From assembly GCA_014905825.1 (NCBI GenBank), contig JACGCN010000007.1, forward strand, positions 1,922,001 to 1,986,000: DNA of 64,000 nt, written 5' to 3'. The position numbers and the translations under genes were made by a program. A model generated the notes under the pieces. It did not search any database. It was not told where the DNA came from and worked only from the letters and a program-made list of their open reading frames with translations. This DNA is from Lyophyllum atratum (lineage: Eukaryota > Basidiomycota > Agaricomycetes > Agaricales > Lyophyllaceae). This document shows, in pieces, positions 1 through 11,609 of the stretch (positions are counted from its first letter, which is position 1; each line of letters opens with the position of its first letter).

Positions 1-1261
1 ATGCACTACTGTTAGTCTGTTGTCACTCACATCGGTAACTTGTCTCTTCCAGATGATTTTTAAAACTATGTTCGTTGCTCTGGTATTTTAGGCTTCGATT
101 TTAGGCTTCGATTTTTTCAACCGTTCTTCCTCCGCTCTTCTTCAAGACTTTGGCGCCAAAGACATCTGCCGGATTCGTTTTGCGAACGCCGACGTACCAT
201 CCTTCGAAATTGCTTGCTCAGGCTGGGGAAAGGAACCAACTCGCGGCGCCCCCTGGTCATCGATCCTCGCGATTTTGAGGTCATCAAGAGCACAATAAGG
301 AATTTTCTTGATCGACCGTACTCTCCTCTTTGACGCTTCTGACTCCCCACTCTCATATCTTACTCGCCTCCGGACTCTCGGTACTACTTTCCCGCAATTT
401 TACTCGCTATGGTTCGGCGCGCCATCGCTGAATCCATCCTAAAGGGCAGTGATATTAGCGGACATCGCACGCCATCTATAGGAGTTCAGTATCGTAAGGC
501 TACTCTTAGCTGGTACGTTCATCGTCCTTTCTAGGTTGACTAGACATTCACCCACACGGGTAGAATGCACGCTATATCCAGCTGAGGCCCTGTCTACGCT
601 CATCGCAAGGGGGGTCACTGATATGCACCCCTATGTTATCGCCTCCTTATCTCATGGAGCTCCAGCTTGGGCTCATGGTTAAAGGGCTGAAATAGCGTTA
701 TTAGGATAAGGGCATGTGTCTATGCCCCTCTCTGATATTTACGTTGACCTTCCCGCCTTTTCAACGACTGGAAGTCAGTTGGCCGCCCGTTTTCGCCAGG
801 ATAAATCGTGTCACAATCGGGCGTACGGTTCCTATTAGAATCAATTTGGGGCATACTCGACATCTTTAACATGCGGCTATGGCGTCTTAACTGTGATGGA
901 CGCCTGATAACTTTCGCAACTATGAAGTATGCTGTGGTTGAACTTGTCTTTCCTGCTTCAAGCGCGAACTGCAACTGCATTCCGGAATACGGTGGATGTT
1001 TCTATCACCTGTGGTGAATAATGTGCCATGACTGATTTAATAACTGACGGAGAAGGTGTGATGTGCGAGAATTCTGATTCCTGCTCATGGTGCGATGGTA
1101 CAGGCGCTCGTTATGGCTTTGGCGTCTATGTTACTGTACATATTACAGCCTTGAGATCAGCTGACCGCGAGCATATGCCACGCATTCGGGGTCAGACTGA
1201 TTCGAGCCTCCACCCAGTCTCACCGACTCTCGTCCATTCTCTTCCATTATCCTGCTCATCG
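1..1261. other. Unassigned sequence upstream of NLR gene 1
   Basis: No gene could be supported here. Short open stretches exist on both strands but share no recognisable motif and none shows a consistent exon-intron pattern. The last ~50 bases before 1262 resemble the 5' flank of the second NLR gene, so the NLR duplication includes a little upstream DNA. Confidence 0.4.
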
Positions 1262-4200
1262 ATGGCTTTCGCTTACGGACAGAATATAAATGTCTACGGC
1301 GGTGCATTCGCAGACATCAGTGGCGATCATAATTATGTTGAGAATGTATCGAATGTATCGATTTGCTGGAATGTATCCAATGTGTCGATCAGCGAATCTG
1401 AACCAGGTGCGTGTCCTAAGCTGTGCACATGCATAGTCGGGATCTCACACAACTCCAGGGCTTCTGCCTCTCTTCAACGTGACCTCCTCCGGAGCGGCGT
1501 TCAATTCACATGAGCGCTATCCACCTGCCAAGTGTCATCCTGGAACACGCGAGGATTTAATTGAAGAAGTCACCAAGTGGATTGATCGGAAGACTATCGG
1601 GCAAGACGACCGAGTCCTCTGGCTTCACGGGCCCGCAGGCGCAGGGAAATCCGCGATTGCGCAAACAATAGCCGAGAACAGCGCTGAATGTAAAATTCTA
1701 GCCGCTAGCTTTTTCTTTTCTCGAGGGCGGCCAGGCCGCGACTCCCTTGACCGCCTCTTCACGACGATTGCTTACCAGCTTGCTATCTCTATTCCGAATC
1801 TACGGCCCGCAATTCAACAAGTCCTCATCGACGACCCCTCTATCGTCCATCAGGTCATCACGGTTCAAATTCAGAAACTGATCATCGAGCCGCTTGAACT
1901 CCTGACGTCGTTAAAGAATGTTAAAGTACCTACAAAGCCGACTTTCCCGTTCCTCATCATCATCGACGGTCTTGATGAATGCTCCGGCACTGACGATCAA
2001 TCCCAAATCTTGAACCATATTCTGACACTCGTCAGCCTGCCCAGATTTCCCCTCCGCCTCCTCATCGTTAGCCGACCCGAATATAACATCCGCAATGCAT
2101 TCGAGAAATCTCCACTTTTCGAATTTGCTTCCGGACCTATTTCTATCTACGGTGATTACCGATCTCGTCAGGACGTCCGCGTCTATCTCCTACACGAGTT
2201 CGCTAGGATCTACACGTCTGACAGGCACGAGCCGTGGATGACTCTGGTATCGAAACCATGGCCGTCTGACCCTATTGTGGACGTCCTGGTGAAGCGATCT
2301 GATGGATATTTCATCTATGCCGCTACTCTGGTCAGATTTGTCGACCAAGAGTACCTGTCCCCGGTTGAACAATTGAATATCGTCTTGAACTCATCTCCCT
2401 TGAACCGCAATGCGTTTGGGGAGCTTGATAGGTTGTATCATCAAGTCCTTGCGACACACCCTGACACCAAAACCGTGAAGGTAGTTCTTCGTGCTATCCT
2501 CTCAGGTGTTGAACTTGAGTGTATCGCGGAACTATTTGGCCTTCAGCCTGGCCAAGTTTCTATAATTCGCCGTGCACTCCTTTGCCTGATCAATATGGAG
2601 GATAAAAAACATAGCATAGGTTATCCCATCCACAAATCCTTCTTCGACTTCATCTTCGACCCTGCTCGTTCGGGCAACTTTCATATTGATCCCAAAGCCA
2701 TGCAGGCACAAACCACACGGGCAATGTTGGATTGTCTGAGACGCTACTCATTGGCTTGTGGTGGATCATCCTTGATTGATAAATCCACCGCTGCCCTATC
2801 CAGAGCAGCTTGTACTAGCTTTGATGATTGGATCAACCACCTCCAACTCGCAGGTCCATATGAGGATGCCCTTATTCAAGATATCATGGACGTGGACCCT
2901 GCTATATGGATCCTCCAGCCACCCCAGCCCGAGATGGATCTTTCTTGTAGTCGTAAAAGCGGGCTTGATTTTTTAATGGAGCCATATGAACATAGTATAG
3001 CAATGTTTCTGGCCATTGATTATCGTCTGCAGGTGAGTTGGCCCCTGTATCCTGAAGACTGCTGCTGACTTATTCCTTGAGGTACGGTCAAATTATCGTT
3101 CGAATCGTCCTGGATACGAAGGCCTTCTACGGCACTTTGATTCGTTGCGTCAAACAGCCTTCAAAAACCTCTTGGCATTGTTGGCACCTTTGGGGATTCG
3201 AGGCCAATGGATCCCTGGTACCCTTGCGCATCTTCATACCGACTCCCTCCATAGAGTGGGTAATGGTCACCCAGCAGACATGGTTATGTTAACACACAAA
3301 CTACTCCGTCTCCCTGATCTTGAGGACCCTCTACCGCGGCGGCATCACTCTTTGCTGTTGATATATGGCAACATGTTCTCTGAGGTGTTTCCTGATATGA
3401 AGCCGTTTTTGGATTATCTCCAGGTACATGTACCTGGCGATACCCCGTGGCAACTTTTGTTTGACATCCAGTTGGCTAACGCTCACTTGGCCTACTGTTG
3501 TATGAGTCTGTTGACTACGAGGGTGGAAAATGCTTTGGCAACTGCTAGGTTCGTACCACCTTCATATGATGTCACCTACCACCTCATAAAATGGTATACT
3601 GACGTGCTCGATAAGCAGCTTTGGAGAATATCAGTATGCTAGGAGATATTGGGCTGAACATCTCTCCGTTGCAGCACCTGATGCTAGCCTGTTGACTCAA
3701 CTCCAGTCAATTGATCGGAGGTACTTCTTCAACACGGAATACTTTTCGGATACCATGACGCACTTGGAGGAACTTGAGGTATGGAGCTGTAACTCGACGT
3801 CTATATGAATTAACACTCTTGGGAAGCATCGGTGGATCCTTCTCTTCAGTGGAGACTATCAAGAGTGGGGACAACAGAATGATGGCGAAATATGTGACCA
3901 AACAATCCTTGCATTGAGCACCTTCACTCGGTGGAATGTTAAGGATCGTCTCGCACGAATATCACCGCAGAAGGCTCTTAGGAGAATTAAGATGATGTTC
4001 CTAACGCACGATGCGGATGCGACTTTTCTTGTTCTTGACTGGCTTAAGGTAGGACTGTACAGCCGCAATTCCGGCAACTTGGCCCTAACCTGTTTTCAGG
4101 ATCGCGTCAAACCACCACCCAAAGACCTCGTGGAGCAGTGGGAAACATATCATGACGAGATTTCCGTTGCGTTCGATTTCTTACGACGCGAAATTAGGCA

Positions 4201-4297
4201 AGAAGGATCGGATGAGGAAATAGAAGAATATGGAGATAAGGGTTTCAATGGCAAGGAGTGGAACGACCGTCGACGACGACGTTGGAATGAATGGTGA
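1262..4297 (+). CDS. NACHT-domain NLR-like STAND NTPase, copy 1
   Basis: Predicted intracellular signalling NTPase of the NLR/STAND class, the type that acts in fungal non-self recognition and cell-death control. Six exons are read: 1262-1406, 1459-3032, 3082-3548, 3619-3778, 3827-4048 and 4100-4297, giving about 921 aa. All junctions are GT-AG and were checked against the paralogue at 11610-14605. A short Gly/Asn-rich N-terminus (VYGGAFADISG) is followed by the NACHT core with Walker A GPAGAGKS near residue 106 and Walker B LIIIDGLDEC near residue 214. A long helical C-terminal part lacks clear WD40, ankyrin or TPR repeats, and the protein ends in an Arg-rich tail. The first ATG after the upstream in-frame region begins MAFAYG and is shared with copy 2. 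The 52-nt first intron must be removed to keep frame. The gene looks intact. It converges on a decayed rps6 copy, an arrangement mirrored at 10-14.6 kb. The ligand and the effector are unknown. Confidence 0.9.
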
Positions 4298-4499
4298 TGA
4301 GGACTTCAGAGGAGTTGCACTCGAGCAGAGATGACGGTGTAGTAAGGCGTCCGCCTTTGGCTTTGGGTACAAACGACTAAGGGCATCTAAGCCCTGGCTT
4401 CCTCTATACTGCTTAGGATATGGCATGAAGTCAACAAAGAAAATGCGCGTAAGCATCGATCGTCAATTAAAAGCCCTACGTTCAAAAGCGCGGGTACCT

Positions 4500-4814
4500 T
4501 ACAATCCGCGACGATCGTAGATCATCGAAGTACACATATCAATCGGACCCCTCACTCGTAGCATATCACGTATTCGGGATCCAGAAAAGGGAGTGCGAAG
4601 AGACGGAGCCTGCATACGGAAGCTAGCTCGAGGGCAAATAGGTGTCCCAATCATAACCGCAAACGCACCCAGATGGCCATGGGTTCGATACCGAACGTTT
4701 CGGATTCCCCGACAGTATGATATGCCACAGTAAGAGGTAAGGGTCAGGCAAGACGAACAGGAGACGTCGCATGGCTCCGAAACGTAAGGCAACAAGGTGG
4801 AGGAAGGAGCCCAA
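4500..4814 (-). repeat. Copy of the rps6 3' flank (attached to decayed copy A)
   Basis: Read on the minus strand this resembles the 3' flanks of the working rps6 (about 6990-7322) and of decayed copy C (about 10802-11130). Shared landmarks are a run ending in ACAGTATGATA-like sequence, a GGGTAAGGCAAGC-like block and an ATATCA-GTATTC-GGATC block. Three conserved flanks imply DNA-level duplication that included downstream DNA, not retroposition. Confidence 0.65.
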
Positions 4815-5655
4815 GCAGTCTCGTGGTGGGCCGCCTGGATAGCGGCGAGCATTGCCTTCTTCTCTACGACACACTTGGCGAGGAGGCTCTCGAAGGCGAC
4901 CTGTTGCTCCTTTTGGTGTTCGAGGCGGCGACGCTTGAGGACGCGGATGTGACGGCGGCACTGGAGGCGTAGGCGGGTGACGAGGCACTGGATTTTGGGA
5001 CTGCGAACAAATAAGTCAGGATTAAATACAAAGAGCAAAGCTTTTTCCAGAACATACGACCTCGAAAAAGCGGATAGATTGAAATAAGACAAGCGAAAGG
5101 AACACCACTCACGCCTTGGTGTTAAGCTTCGCCTCCAGATTCTGCTAGCTGTTAACCTCCCTCCGCACAACATACTTCCTCGCATCGTCCTCCTTCCTAA
5201 GGTTGAAGAAACTCCCGAACCTCGGCGGTTTGGGACCAAGACGCATGGGAAGGACGGTGTCCGTAACCCAGGGACTTCGCTCTGGCCCTGCTTGACGATA
5301 ACGAGGGGCAGGACAGCGATCTCAGATCCATCGAGGCGGCCCCGCAGATACTTGGTTCTGCGCTCGACCGAGCGGCGTTGGGCGGGACCAGTAGTGGCGT
5401 CCCGAGAGGAGGAGGTCGAGGCGGCAGGGGAGGTGAATGCCCTGCTTCATGAAGTACCCCTGCTCGTCGTTGCCGCTGGTGATGCGGAAGAAGTAGCCCT
5501 CTACACCTGGCTGAGGGAGTCGGAGTCCCCATGGACTTCTCAGGCGATTCCCTTGTTGCAGATGACGCGGCTGCAAAGTCAGGTGTTAGCTGACATCCTC
5601 CCATAAGGAAAAGTAGTTGACTCACAATCGCCTCTCCTTCTCCATCACGTCAGCG
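4815..5655 (-). pseudogene. Decayed rps6 (eS6) copy A
   Basis: Minus-strand reading recovers eS6 blocks: a degenerate exon-2 end near 5640, then YFFRITSGNDEQG and MKQGIHLPCRLDLLL, then [16 protein letters not shown], then PKIQCLVTRLRLQ and FESLLAKCVVEKKA at the 3' end. The blocks lie in different frames, a stop follows VVRREVNS, and the terminal stop of the family is lost (HHETAW in place of HHKA-stop). Intron 3, with its GTGAGT donor, is still present. The copy therefore arose by DNA duplication, not from mRNA. It is very unlikely to make a ribosomal protein. Confidence 0.9.
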
Positions 5656-6989
5656 CATTCGCTCCATTTTGTCCATATCGTTTGTGCTTGCGAGAAACGA
5701 TAGCTCGGTAATGGTCTTGTCCGTCGGCGGAGAGAGGCTCGACACGATTATCGTTGCCCCAGCCAAAATTCGAGAGGTCGTCGTCGAGAGCGGTGCAACA
5801 GGCGCTTAGTCGATACCATTTTCGCGTGGTATGGAGCTACAGTAGGGAATCAGCTTCAGGTAGTAGTAAGTAGATTGGAAGTGGGTGGACGCACCATAGG
5901 AGACTTGTAAGGCTTATAAAATCGCGGGGCTCTTTTCGTGTGATTATTTGCGTAGGGACCGCGGCTGGAGTATCCATGTCAGTTTCTGCATTGACGTCCA
6001 CAAGTGTATGTACGCACCACCACCACCACTTCATGTCTGGGGTTGTCAATGTTACCCATTGTTACGAGCGGTTACGAGCTTCAATGGCCAGGATCTCGGG
6101 TGTCTCACGCGGACGAAGCTTGGAAATATCGAGCAAGAAGTTGAGAACGGCTATATGGACACATCAAGTCGATGTCCATGACCATGAATTGAAAGAGCCT
6201 TCGCGTCGACGTAGTAAAGGGAAGGAACCGCTGTGACGTGTTTAGTCTCCCAAACCAAAGCGGGCCGGACTTTTCCGATCTTGACTTTTCACCCACTGCC
6301 AGACAGACCGACCACAGGATACTACGCTTGAATCTTGATCGCAGACGGACGTAGGCGTGGAGATGATACTTATGAATAGCATGAATACGACTTGCCACGG
6401 TCCCGAAATGAGGGCATAGGGATCCAAGACGGCGGCCCACAAAGTCGAATTGGAATTGAATTACTGAGGTGGAGGCTCTTGCGAACCGGTACGAAGGACG
6501 AGGAAGACCATAGCCATGATAATAAGTACGAGGAAGCGAAGCCCTCAGTCCCCAGGGAACCGCCGCCGGAATAGAACTGATACAGATCCCCTTTCTCTCA
6601 AAGCTCCCTCCACGAAATGCAACGTCTGTGAACACGCCCGATGTGGACAGACCCACCACAGGATACTACGTTTGTTAGCAGACGGACGTAGGCGGGGACA
6701 TGATGTGCGCAGCCTGAGCACAGGTCGAACGCGGCTCAGGCTTGAGACAGTCCCGAGACGAGTGCGTTTTTAGGCTCATGAAGTTTTGTTGGACGGTAGG
6801 AGGTGCCGGTGAGAGCTCGTGCGAAGGGAGTCTTTGCCCCTCGACTGGATTGAGGGAGTGGTTACGAGTCTGAGTTTACTTGATGACATGCAGTCAACAA
6901 GTGACGCGCACTGCCGATCAATTCGAAACGACCACTCATGCGCGCGCAATCCACGGGATTCACGAAGACCCTCGATCATGGCAGTCCAT
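5656..6989. other. Non-coding duplicated flank between rps6 copies
   Basis: No gene is supported. The stretch 6095-6290, reverse complemented, matches 15490-15690. Inside it, an ACCACAGGATACTACG block and a CAGACGGACGTAGGCG block each occur twice (near 6310-6360 and 6655-6700), a local tandem duplication. A run of CAC triplets near 6015-6030 gives a short histidine-rich ORF of no evident meaning. Confidence 0.5.
6095..6290 (-). repeat. Upstream segment shared with the 15.5-kb fragment
   Basis: Reverse complement aligns with 15490-15690. Matching landmarks include AAGTCCGGCCCG, GCGGTTCCT, CATGGACATCGACTTG versus CATGGACGTCGACCTG, and TCCGCGTGAGACACCC versus TCCGCGTCAGACACCC. In both places it lies a few hundred bases upstream of a decayed rps6 copy, so it belongs to the same duplicated unit. 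Confidence 0.7.
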
Positions 6990-7322
6990 ATACCAATTCC
7001 CAACTCAAAACAATTCGGGCACCACCTCCTTGATCATGTCATGTTTTCATATCATAGCATATCAGGTATTCACGGATCGAGAAAACGAGAACGAAAGCAC
7101 GCATACAGAAGAAGCCAGCCAGCCAGGCCGGGTGGGAGGGTGGGTAGATGTCACAAATCACAAATCACAATCACATACGAACCCGTCCCCATTTCCACCG
7201 ACAGTATAATACGACTCAATGAGTAGTAAGGGTAAGGCAAGCAAAAACACAGGACGCGTCGTACGTAACAGGATGGCATGTGAGGGAGATGAAGGAAGAG
7301 GGAGGGAGGGAAGAGGGAGAGC

Positions 7323-8247
7323 CTAAGCCTTGTGGTGGGACGCCTTGATAGCGGCGACCTTTGCCTTCTTCTCTGCGACGCGCTTGGCGAGGAGGCTCTC
7401 GAACTCGGCCTTTTGCTCCTTTTGGTGTTCGAGGCGGCGGCGCTTGAGGGAGCGGAGGTGGCGGCGGCGTTGCAGGCGCAGGGGGGTGACGAGGCGCTGG
7501 ATCTTGGGACTGTCATACCAAAAACGTCAGGATCGTAAAAAAACATGTGATGTGTCCCAAGAGGATGAGGGATGGGAAGTAGAGGAGGAAGGGGACTCAC
7601 GCCTTGGTGTAGGGCTTCGCCTCGGGGTTCTTCTGGCTCTTAACCTCTCTCCTCACAACATACTTCCTCACATCGTCCTCCTTGCTAAGGTTAAAGAACT
7701 TCCTAATCTTCGTCGCCCTCTTCGGCCCAAGCCTCTTAGGAAGCACAGTGTCCGTCAGCCCCGGAATGTCGCTCTCGCCCTGCTTAACAATAACAAGCGA
7801 GAGGACAGCGATGTCCGGGCCAATGATGCACCCGCGCACGGACTTGCGCTTGCGCTCGCCCGCGCGGCGGGGGCGGTAGCAGGAGTGCCCCTCGGCGAGG
7901 AGGAGCTTGACGCGGTAGGGGAGGAGGACACCCTGTTTCATGGGGAAACCCTGCTTGTCGTTGCCGCCGGTGATGCGGAAGATGTAGCCCTTCCATTCGT
8001 CGCCGAGGGAGTCGCCGGGGACTTCTTGGGCGATTTTTTTGTCGTAGAAGATGCGGCTGCAGAGTCGGGTGTTAGCTGAGTTCCTCTCTCAGGAGAAAAA
8101 AGGGGGGCGCACAATCGTCGCTCCTCGTCGATGTCGAGAAGTTTTTGGGCCCCCGTGGCGGGGTCTGTGGATGGGGAGGGATCGTGAGCTCATCGTACGG
8201 GGCGAGGGGTGGGAGGGGTGGTACGCACTGGCAATGTTGAACTTCAT
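7323..8247 (-). CDS. rps6: 40S ribosomal protein eS6
   Basis: Small-subunit ribosomal protein S6, a component of the 40S subunit and in many eukaryotes a target of TOR-pathway kinases. Four exons on the minus strand: 8229-8247, 8113-8164, 7601-8056 and 7323-7509, joined by GT-AG introns to give 237 aa, the usual length. It starts MKFNIANPATGAQK, contains [30 protein letters not shown] and [13 protein letters not shown], and ends AIKASHHKA. All are family hallmarks. The serine-rich tail phosphorylated in animals is short or absent, as in other fungi. Exon 1 is only 19 nt, so the start was chosen from the conserved MKFNIA and the splice phase. It shares a 293-bp intergenic region with rps13, transcribed the other way. 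The working gene is flanked by decayed copies of itself on both sides. Confidence 0.97.
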
Positions 8248-8540
8248 GCTGTGGTCGTTGGTGTAGTGAGCGTCGGCGGCAGCGAGCTCGGTGTGCGATG
8301 GGGACGAACCTGGGCAACCTCTTGCGATGGGTTTTTACTGGCCACGGATACGCACAGAACGACTCAAGAACTCACGTGAGCTGCGTTTAGAGTTCAGAAA
8401 CTGTACAGTTGCGATCAAAAGCCTCTCGGCAACTTCCGCTCGGTTTTCACGGTGTCGATCAGTGTTGTGTGCTTCCTCGTTGCGCCCCGCGTTCTTCAAG
8501 ACACCTTCTCACCGTCGCCCACCAACAAAAATAATCAGCC
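8248..8540. promoter_or_regulatory. Shared promoter region of rps6 and rps13
   Basis: The two start codons are 293 bp apart and the genes are divergent, so this interval must hold both core promoters and 5' untranslated regions. A bidirectional arrangement would help keep the two 40S proteins co-expressed. No strong TATA box is evident. A pyrimidine-rich run (TTCTCACCG, around 8507) precedes rps13, as is common for fungal ribosomal protein genes. Confidence 0.7.
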
Positions 8541-9176
8541 ATGGGTCGCATGCACGCTCCCGGAAAGGGCATTTGTGCGTTACTGCTCCTCTGCTATGTC
8601 CAATAAGGCTAATCTGACATCTTCTAGCGTCCTCCGCTCTCCCCTACCGCCGCTCGCCCCCGTCGTGGCTCAAGACGACCCCCGAGGACGTCGTTGACCA
8701 GATCGTCAAGTTCGCCCGCAAGGGTCTGACCCCGTCCCAGATCGGTGTTGTCCTCCGTGACTCGCACGGCATCCCCCAAGTCCGCTTCGTCACCGGAAAC
8801 AAGATCCTCCGTATTCTCAAGGGACACGGTACCCATCTCTCCTCTCCCCCTTATACTCCTACTCATACGCCGTCTCTTCTGTTTTTCTTTCCCTTTTCCT
8901 TCTCTTTCCCGTCTCGCTGCATACGTGCTCCGTATACCTTTTTGTTTGGGGATAGGACTTGGCCCATCCATCCCTGAGGACCTCTGGCACCTCATCAAAA
9001 AGGCGGTTGCCGTGCGCAAGCACCTCGAGACCAACAGGAAGGATCGCGACTCCAAGTTCCGTCTCATTCTTATCGAGTCCCGTATCCACCGTCTCGCTCG
9101 TTACTACAAGACTAGGCAGCAGATCCCGCCTACCTTCAAGTACGACTCTGCTACCGCCTCGACTCTCGTCGCCTAA
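8541..9176 (+). CDS. rps13: 40S ribosomal protein uS15 (S13)
   Basis: Small-subunit protein uS15, called S13 in eukaryotes, which binds 18S rRNA in the body of the 40S subunit. Three exons, 8541-8574, 8628-8828 and 8956-9176, give 151 aa, exactly the family length. The protein begins [12 protein letters not shown] and continues [42 protein letters not shown] and ends [10 protein letters not shown]. The start is fixed by the invariant [10 protein letters not shown] block, preceded by a CAGCC context. Both introns are GT-AG (8575-8627 and 8829-8955). It is transcribed divergently from rps6. Confidence 0.98.
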
Positions 9177-9984
9177 GAGAGGGATATTGGGTTAGGGATG
9201 GTGGTGCGAGGTGGTTAGGTCGTATGGTTATGAGCACACGCGCGAATATATGCATTTATGCTCCTCCTCTTTATGTCTCTTGAGCTCAGAGTCACCCCGA
9301 AAGATTCCTGTCCTGCATCGTATTGTCAAGGTATGACGGACGCTCGGGTCGTTCGCGCCATGATTTTTATGAAAAGGCTGGTATCAAGGAGCGAGTTGTA
9401 GTTTAGCGCCTGTCTGTCGCGCCGTTCCGCCTTCATGTCAGAGGCTCGTCGCTTGACCCTCCAATGCACTGGTGGCCCAGGGTGCGCCAACGTAACGTAA
9501 GACCATCTCAACTTCTTCTCCATTCTATCATCGACACGCAGCCACTCGCGACGAGTATAGTAAGTGCTTTCTATCATCTCGCGATCCCGCCTGACTTGCT
9601 TCACTCTAAGCAGGGACAGCTTGAACATGGCTCGGAATGCCTAATGCGTAGCGACGTTTTCTTCATTCCGACTCAACACTTACTTACTCGAGACAGCAGA
9701 CAGGTTACAGGTAAAGTGGATCGCTGAGGGACTCCATTGTGTGGTGAGATTAGGTTGGCGAGTGAAAGTTAAAGTCAGGTTTTGAAGTATCGGGAAGGTG
9801 TACTGGGCACTCGACACCTTCTCCATTCTAGCATCGACATGCAGCCACTCGCGACGGGCGGCGGACTGAGTGAATGGGCTGAGACGATGGGGATTTCGGT
9901 GTATTATTGCTATCGCTCAATTACATTATCCCACCATTTACCTCCTCCGCCCTTTTCAAGCCTTTCTACCGTCAGACTACTTGA
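9177..9984. other. Intergenic sequence with a ~35-bp direct repeat
   Basis: No gene is supported. A block of about 35 bp with the core CAGCCACTCGCGACG, preceded by TTCTCCATTCTA, occurs at about 9516-9555 and again at about 9818-9858 in direct orientation. Its meaning is unclear. Confidence 0.5.
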
Positions 9985-10801
9985 TCCACGAGGAGAGGCG
10001 ATCGTGCGCCACCTACTTTTTGTTATGGCAGGATGTCAGCTAACACCCATCATCTACAACGAACAAATCGCCCAAGAAGTCCCGGCGTCTCCTTCGGCGA
10101 CACATGGAGGGGCTACATCTTCCACATCACCGGTGGCAACGACAAGCAGGGCTTCCACATGAAACAGGGCGTGCTCATCCACTGCGGTATCAACGTCCCC
10201 CTCGCGGAAGGCCAGTCCTGCTTCCGTTCCCGCCGCTCGGTCGACCGCAAGCGCAAGTCCGTATGAGGCTGCATCGTTGGACCTGAGATCGCCCACTCGT
10301 CCCTCGTCATCGTCAAGCAAGGCGAGAGCGACTTCCCTGGGCTTATCGACACCGTCCTTCCCAAGCGTCTCGGTCTCAAACTGTCGAGGGCGACCGGGAG
10401 GTTCTCCGACCATACGAAGGAGGAAGATATGAGGAAGTACGGTGTGCGAGGGAGTTCGAGAAGCAGAAGATCTGGATCCGAAGCACTATATCAAACCGTG
10501 AGTCTCCTTGCTGTGTCTGATTTCGATCTACCTTCTTCCAATCCCCCAACATTCAATTACGAAGCACTGTTACCCAGCGCATTCCTACTCTGACTATCCA
10601 TCCCACAGTCCCAAGATCCAGCACCTCGTCAACCGCTGCGCCTCCATCGCTGCCGTCACATCCGCTCTCTCGAGCGCCGCCGCCTCGAACACCACAAGGA
10701 GCAAAAGGCCGAGTTCAAGAGCCTTTTGTCCAGGCGCGTCGCAGAGAACAAGGCAACTTGAGGTCGCCGCTATCGAGGCCGCCCACCACAAGACGGCTTA
10801 G
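9985..10801 (+). pseudogene. Decayed rps6 (eS6) copy C
   Basis: The plus strand carries eS6 blocks in order: [35 protein letters not shown] followed at once by TGA, then [22 protein letters not shown], and after an intron PKIQHLVNR. A frameshift follows, and the tail reads HHKTA-stop in another frame. The acceptor region before exon 3 (GACTCTGCAGCCGC in the working gene) is deleted. Intron positions are retained, so this is a DNA-level duplicate. It converges on NLR copy 2, the mirror image of copy A with NLR copy 1. Confidence 0.9.
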
Positions 10802-11130
10802 CCGTCTTCCTCCCCTCCCATCCCCCTCCATCCTCTTACGTTACATCACATCTCGGTGCTATACGACCTCTCCTGTTTCGCTTGCCTCATCACCGTTACC
10901 TCTTATGAGTCGTGTTATGCTGTCGATGGAAATGGGGACCGGGTTCGTATGCGATTGTGATTTGTGACATCTACCTCGCTGCCTTCTGTATGCGTGCTCT
11001 CGGTCTCTTTTTCCTCGATCCCTGAATACCTGATATGCTATGATATGAAAACGTGACATGATCAAGGAGCTGGTGTTTGGGTTGTTATGAGTCGGGAGTC
11101 GATTGGCGGGTGTACTGCGATGATCGACCC
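10802..11130 (+). repeat. Copy of the rps6 3' flank (attached to decayed copy C)
   Basis: Read on the minus strand it matches 6990-7322 closely. Common blocks include GTAGATGTCACAAATCACAA, CCCCATTTCCA-CGACAG and GATATGCTATGATATGAAAA-like sequence. It is the third instance of the rps6 downstream flank. Confidence 0.75.
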
Positions 11131-11609
11131 CGCTTTTGACTGTAGCGTCTGGGTAGCCGTTGAATCGCCGGTGCGCGTCCCTTGTTGACCGAGTACAGTG
11201 ATACATAACCAGCGTAACTCTCTCGACTGAGGGCACGACTCGGGATGCACGCTCGTCATGATTTGTACTTACTCCCCGTTCACACGAGCCCTCACTTCCA
11301 CGCCGTCTGACTCGTAAGCCTCGCCGTTCTACTACATTCTTAGCCACTCATTTCAGGGAGAATCTCAAGCCTGAGTCGTGTACAACCTGGGAGCGGCTCA
11401 CTAGGCCCATGCTGCGCACATCATGTCCGATGGCATGCCCACCTCCAAACGATCTGATCTTACTACATGGTGCGACTGTACAAGGATCCTAGGAGTTCCG
11501 AAGCTCATCTAGAAGGAGGGTGGTGAGTTTTGTGTCGTGAGCAAAATCTAAGAGCAGAATCCTTACTACGCCGTCATCTCTGCTTGAGTGCAACTCTGAT
11601 GATTCATGT
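11131..11609. other. Intergenic sequence between decayed rps6 C and NLR copy 2
   Basis: No gene is seen. The part near 11340-11420, reverse complemented, resembles 6690-6770 (GGACATGATGTGCGCAGC and GGCTCAGGCTTGAGA-like blocks), extending the duplicated rps6 downstream flank. Confidence 0.5.

Larger units (their letters stand above)
1262..5655 (+). repeat. Left arm of a large inverted segmental duplication (NLR + rps6 copy)
   Basis: This ~4.4-kb segment holds an NLR gene followed tail-to-tail by a decayed rps6 copy. The same pair occurs in opposite orientation at 9985-14605. Both NLR genes share exon structure and most residues. Both rps6 copies share small differences from the working gene, for example in the sequence before the third exon, which supports common descent of the two arms. 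Confidence 0.8.

Noticed and set aside
4499..5239. 246-codon minus-strand open frame
   Set aside because: It crosses the decayed rps6 copy and its flank. Only its middle part matches eS6, and the rest is intron and flanking DNA read by chance.
5940..6236. Short ORF with a run of histidines
   Set aside because: A run of CAC triplets in non-coding duplicated flank; no family motif and no counterpart in the related copy at 15.5 kb.
7330..8079. 249-codon plus-strand open frame antisense to rps6
   Set aside because: It is the complement of the conserved rps6 exons; the GC-rich codon pattern of rps6 keeps this strand open. The eS6 reading is unambiguous.
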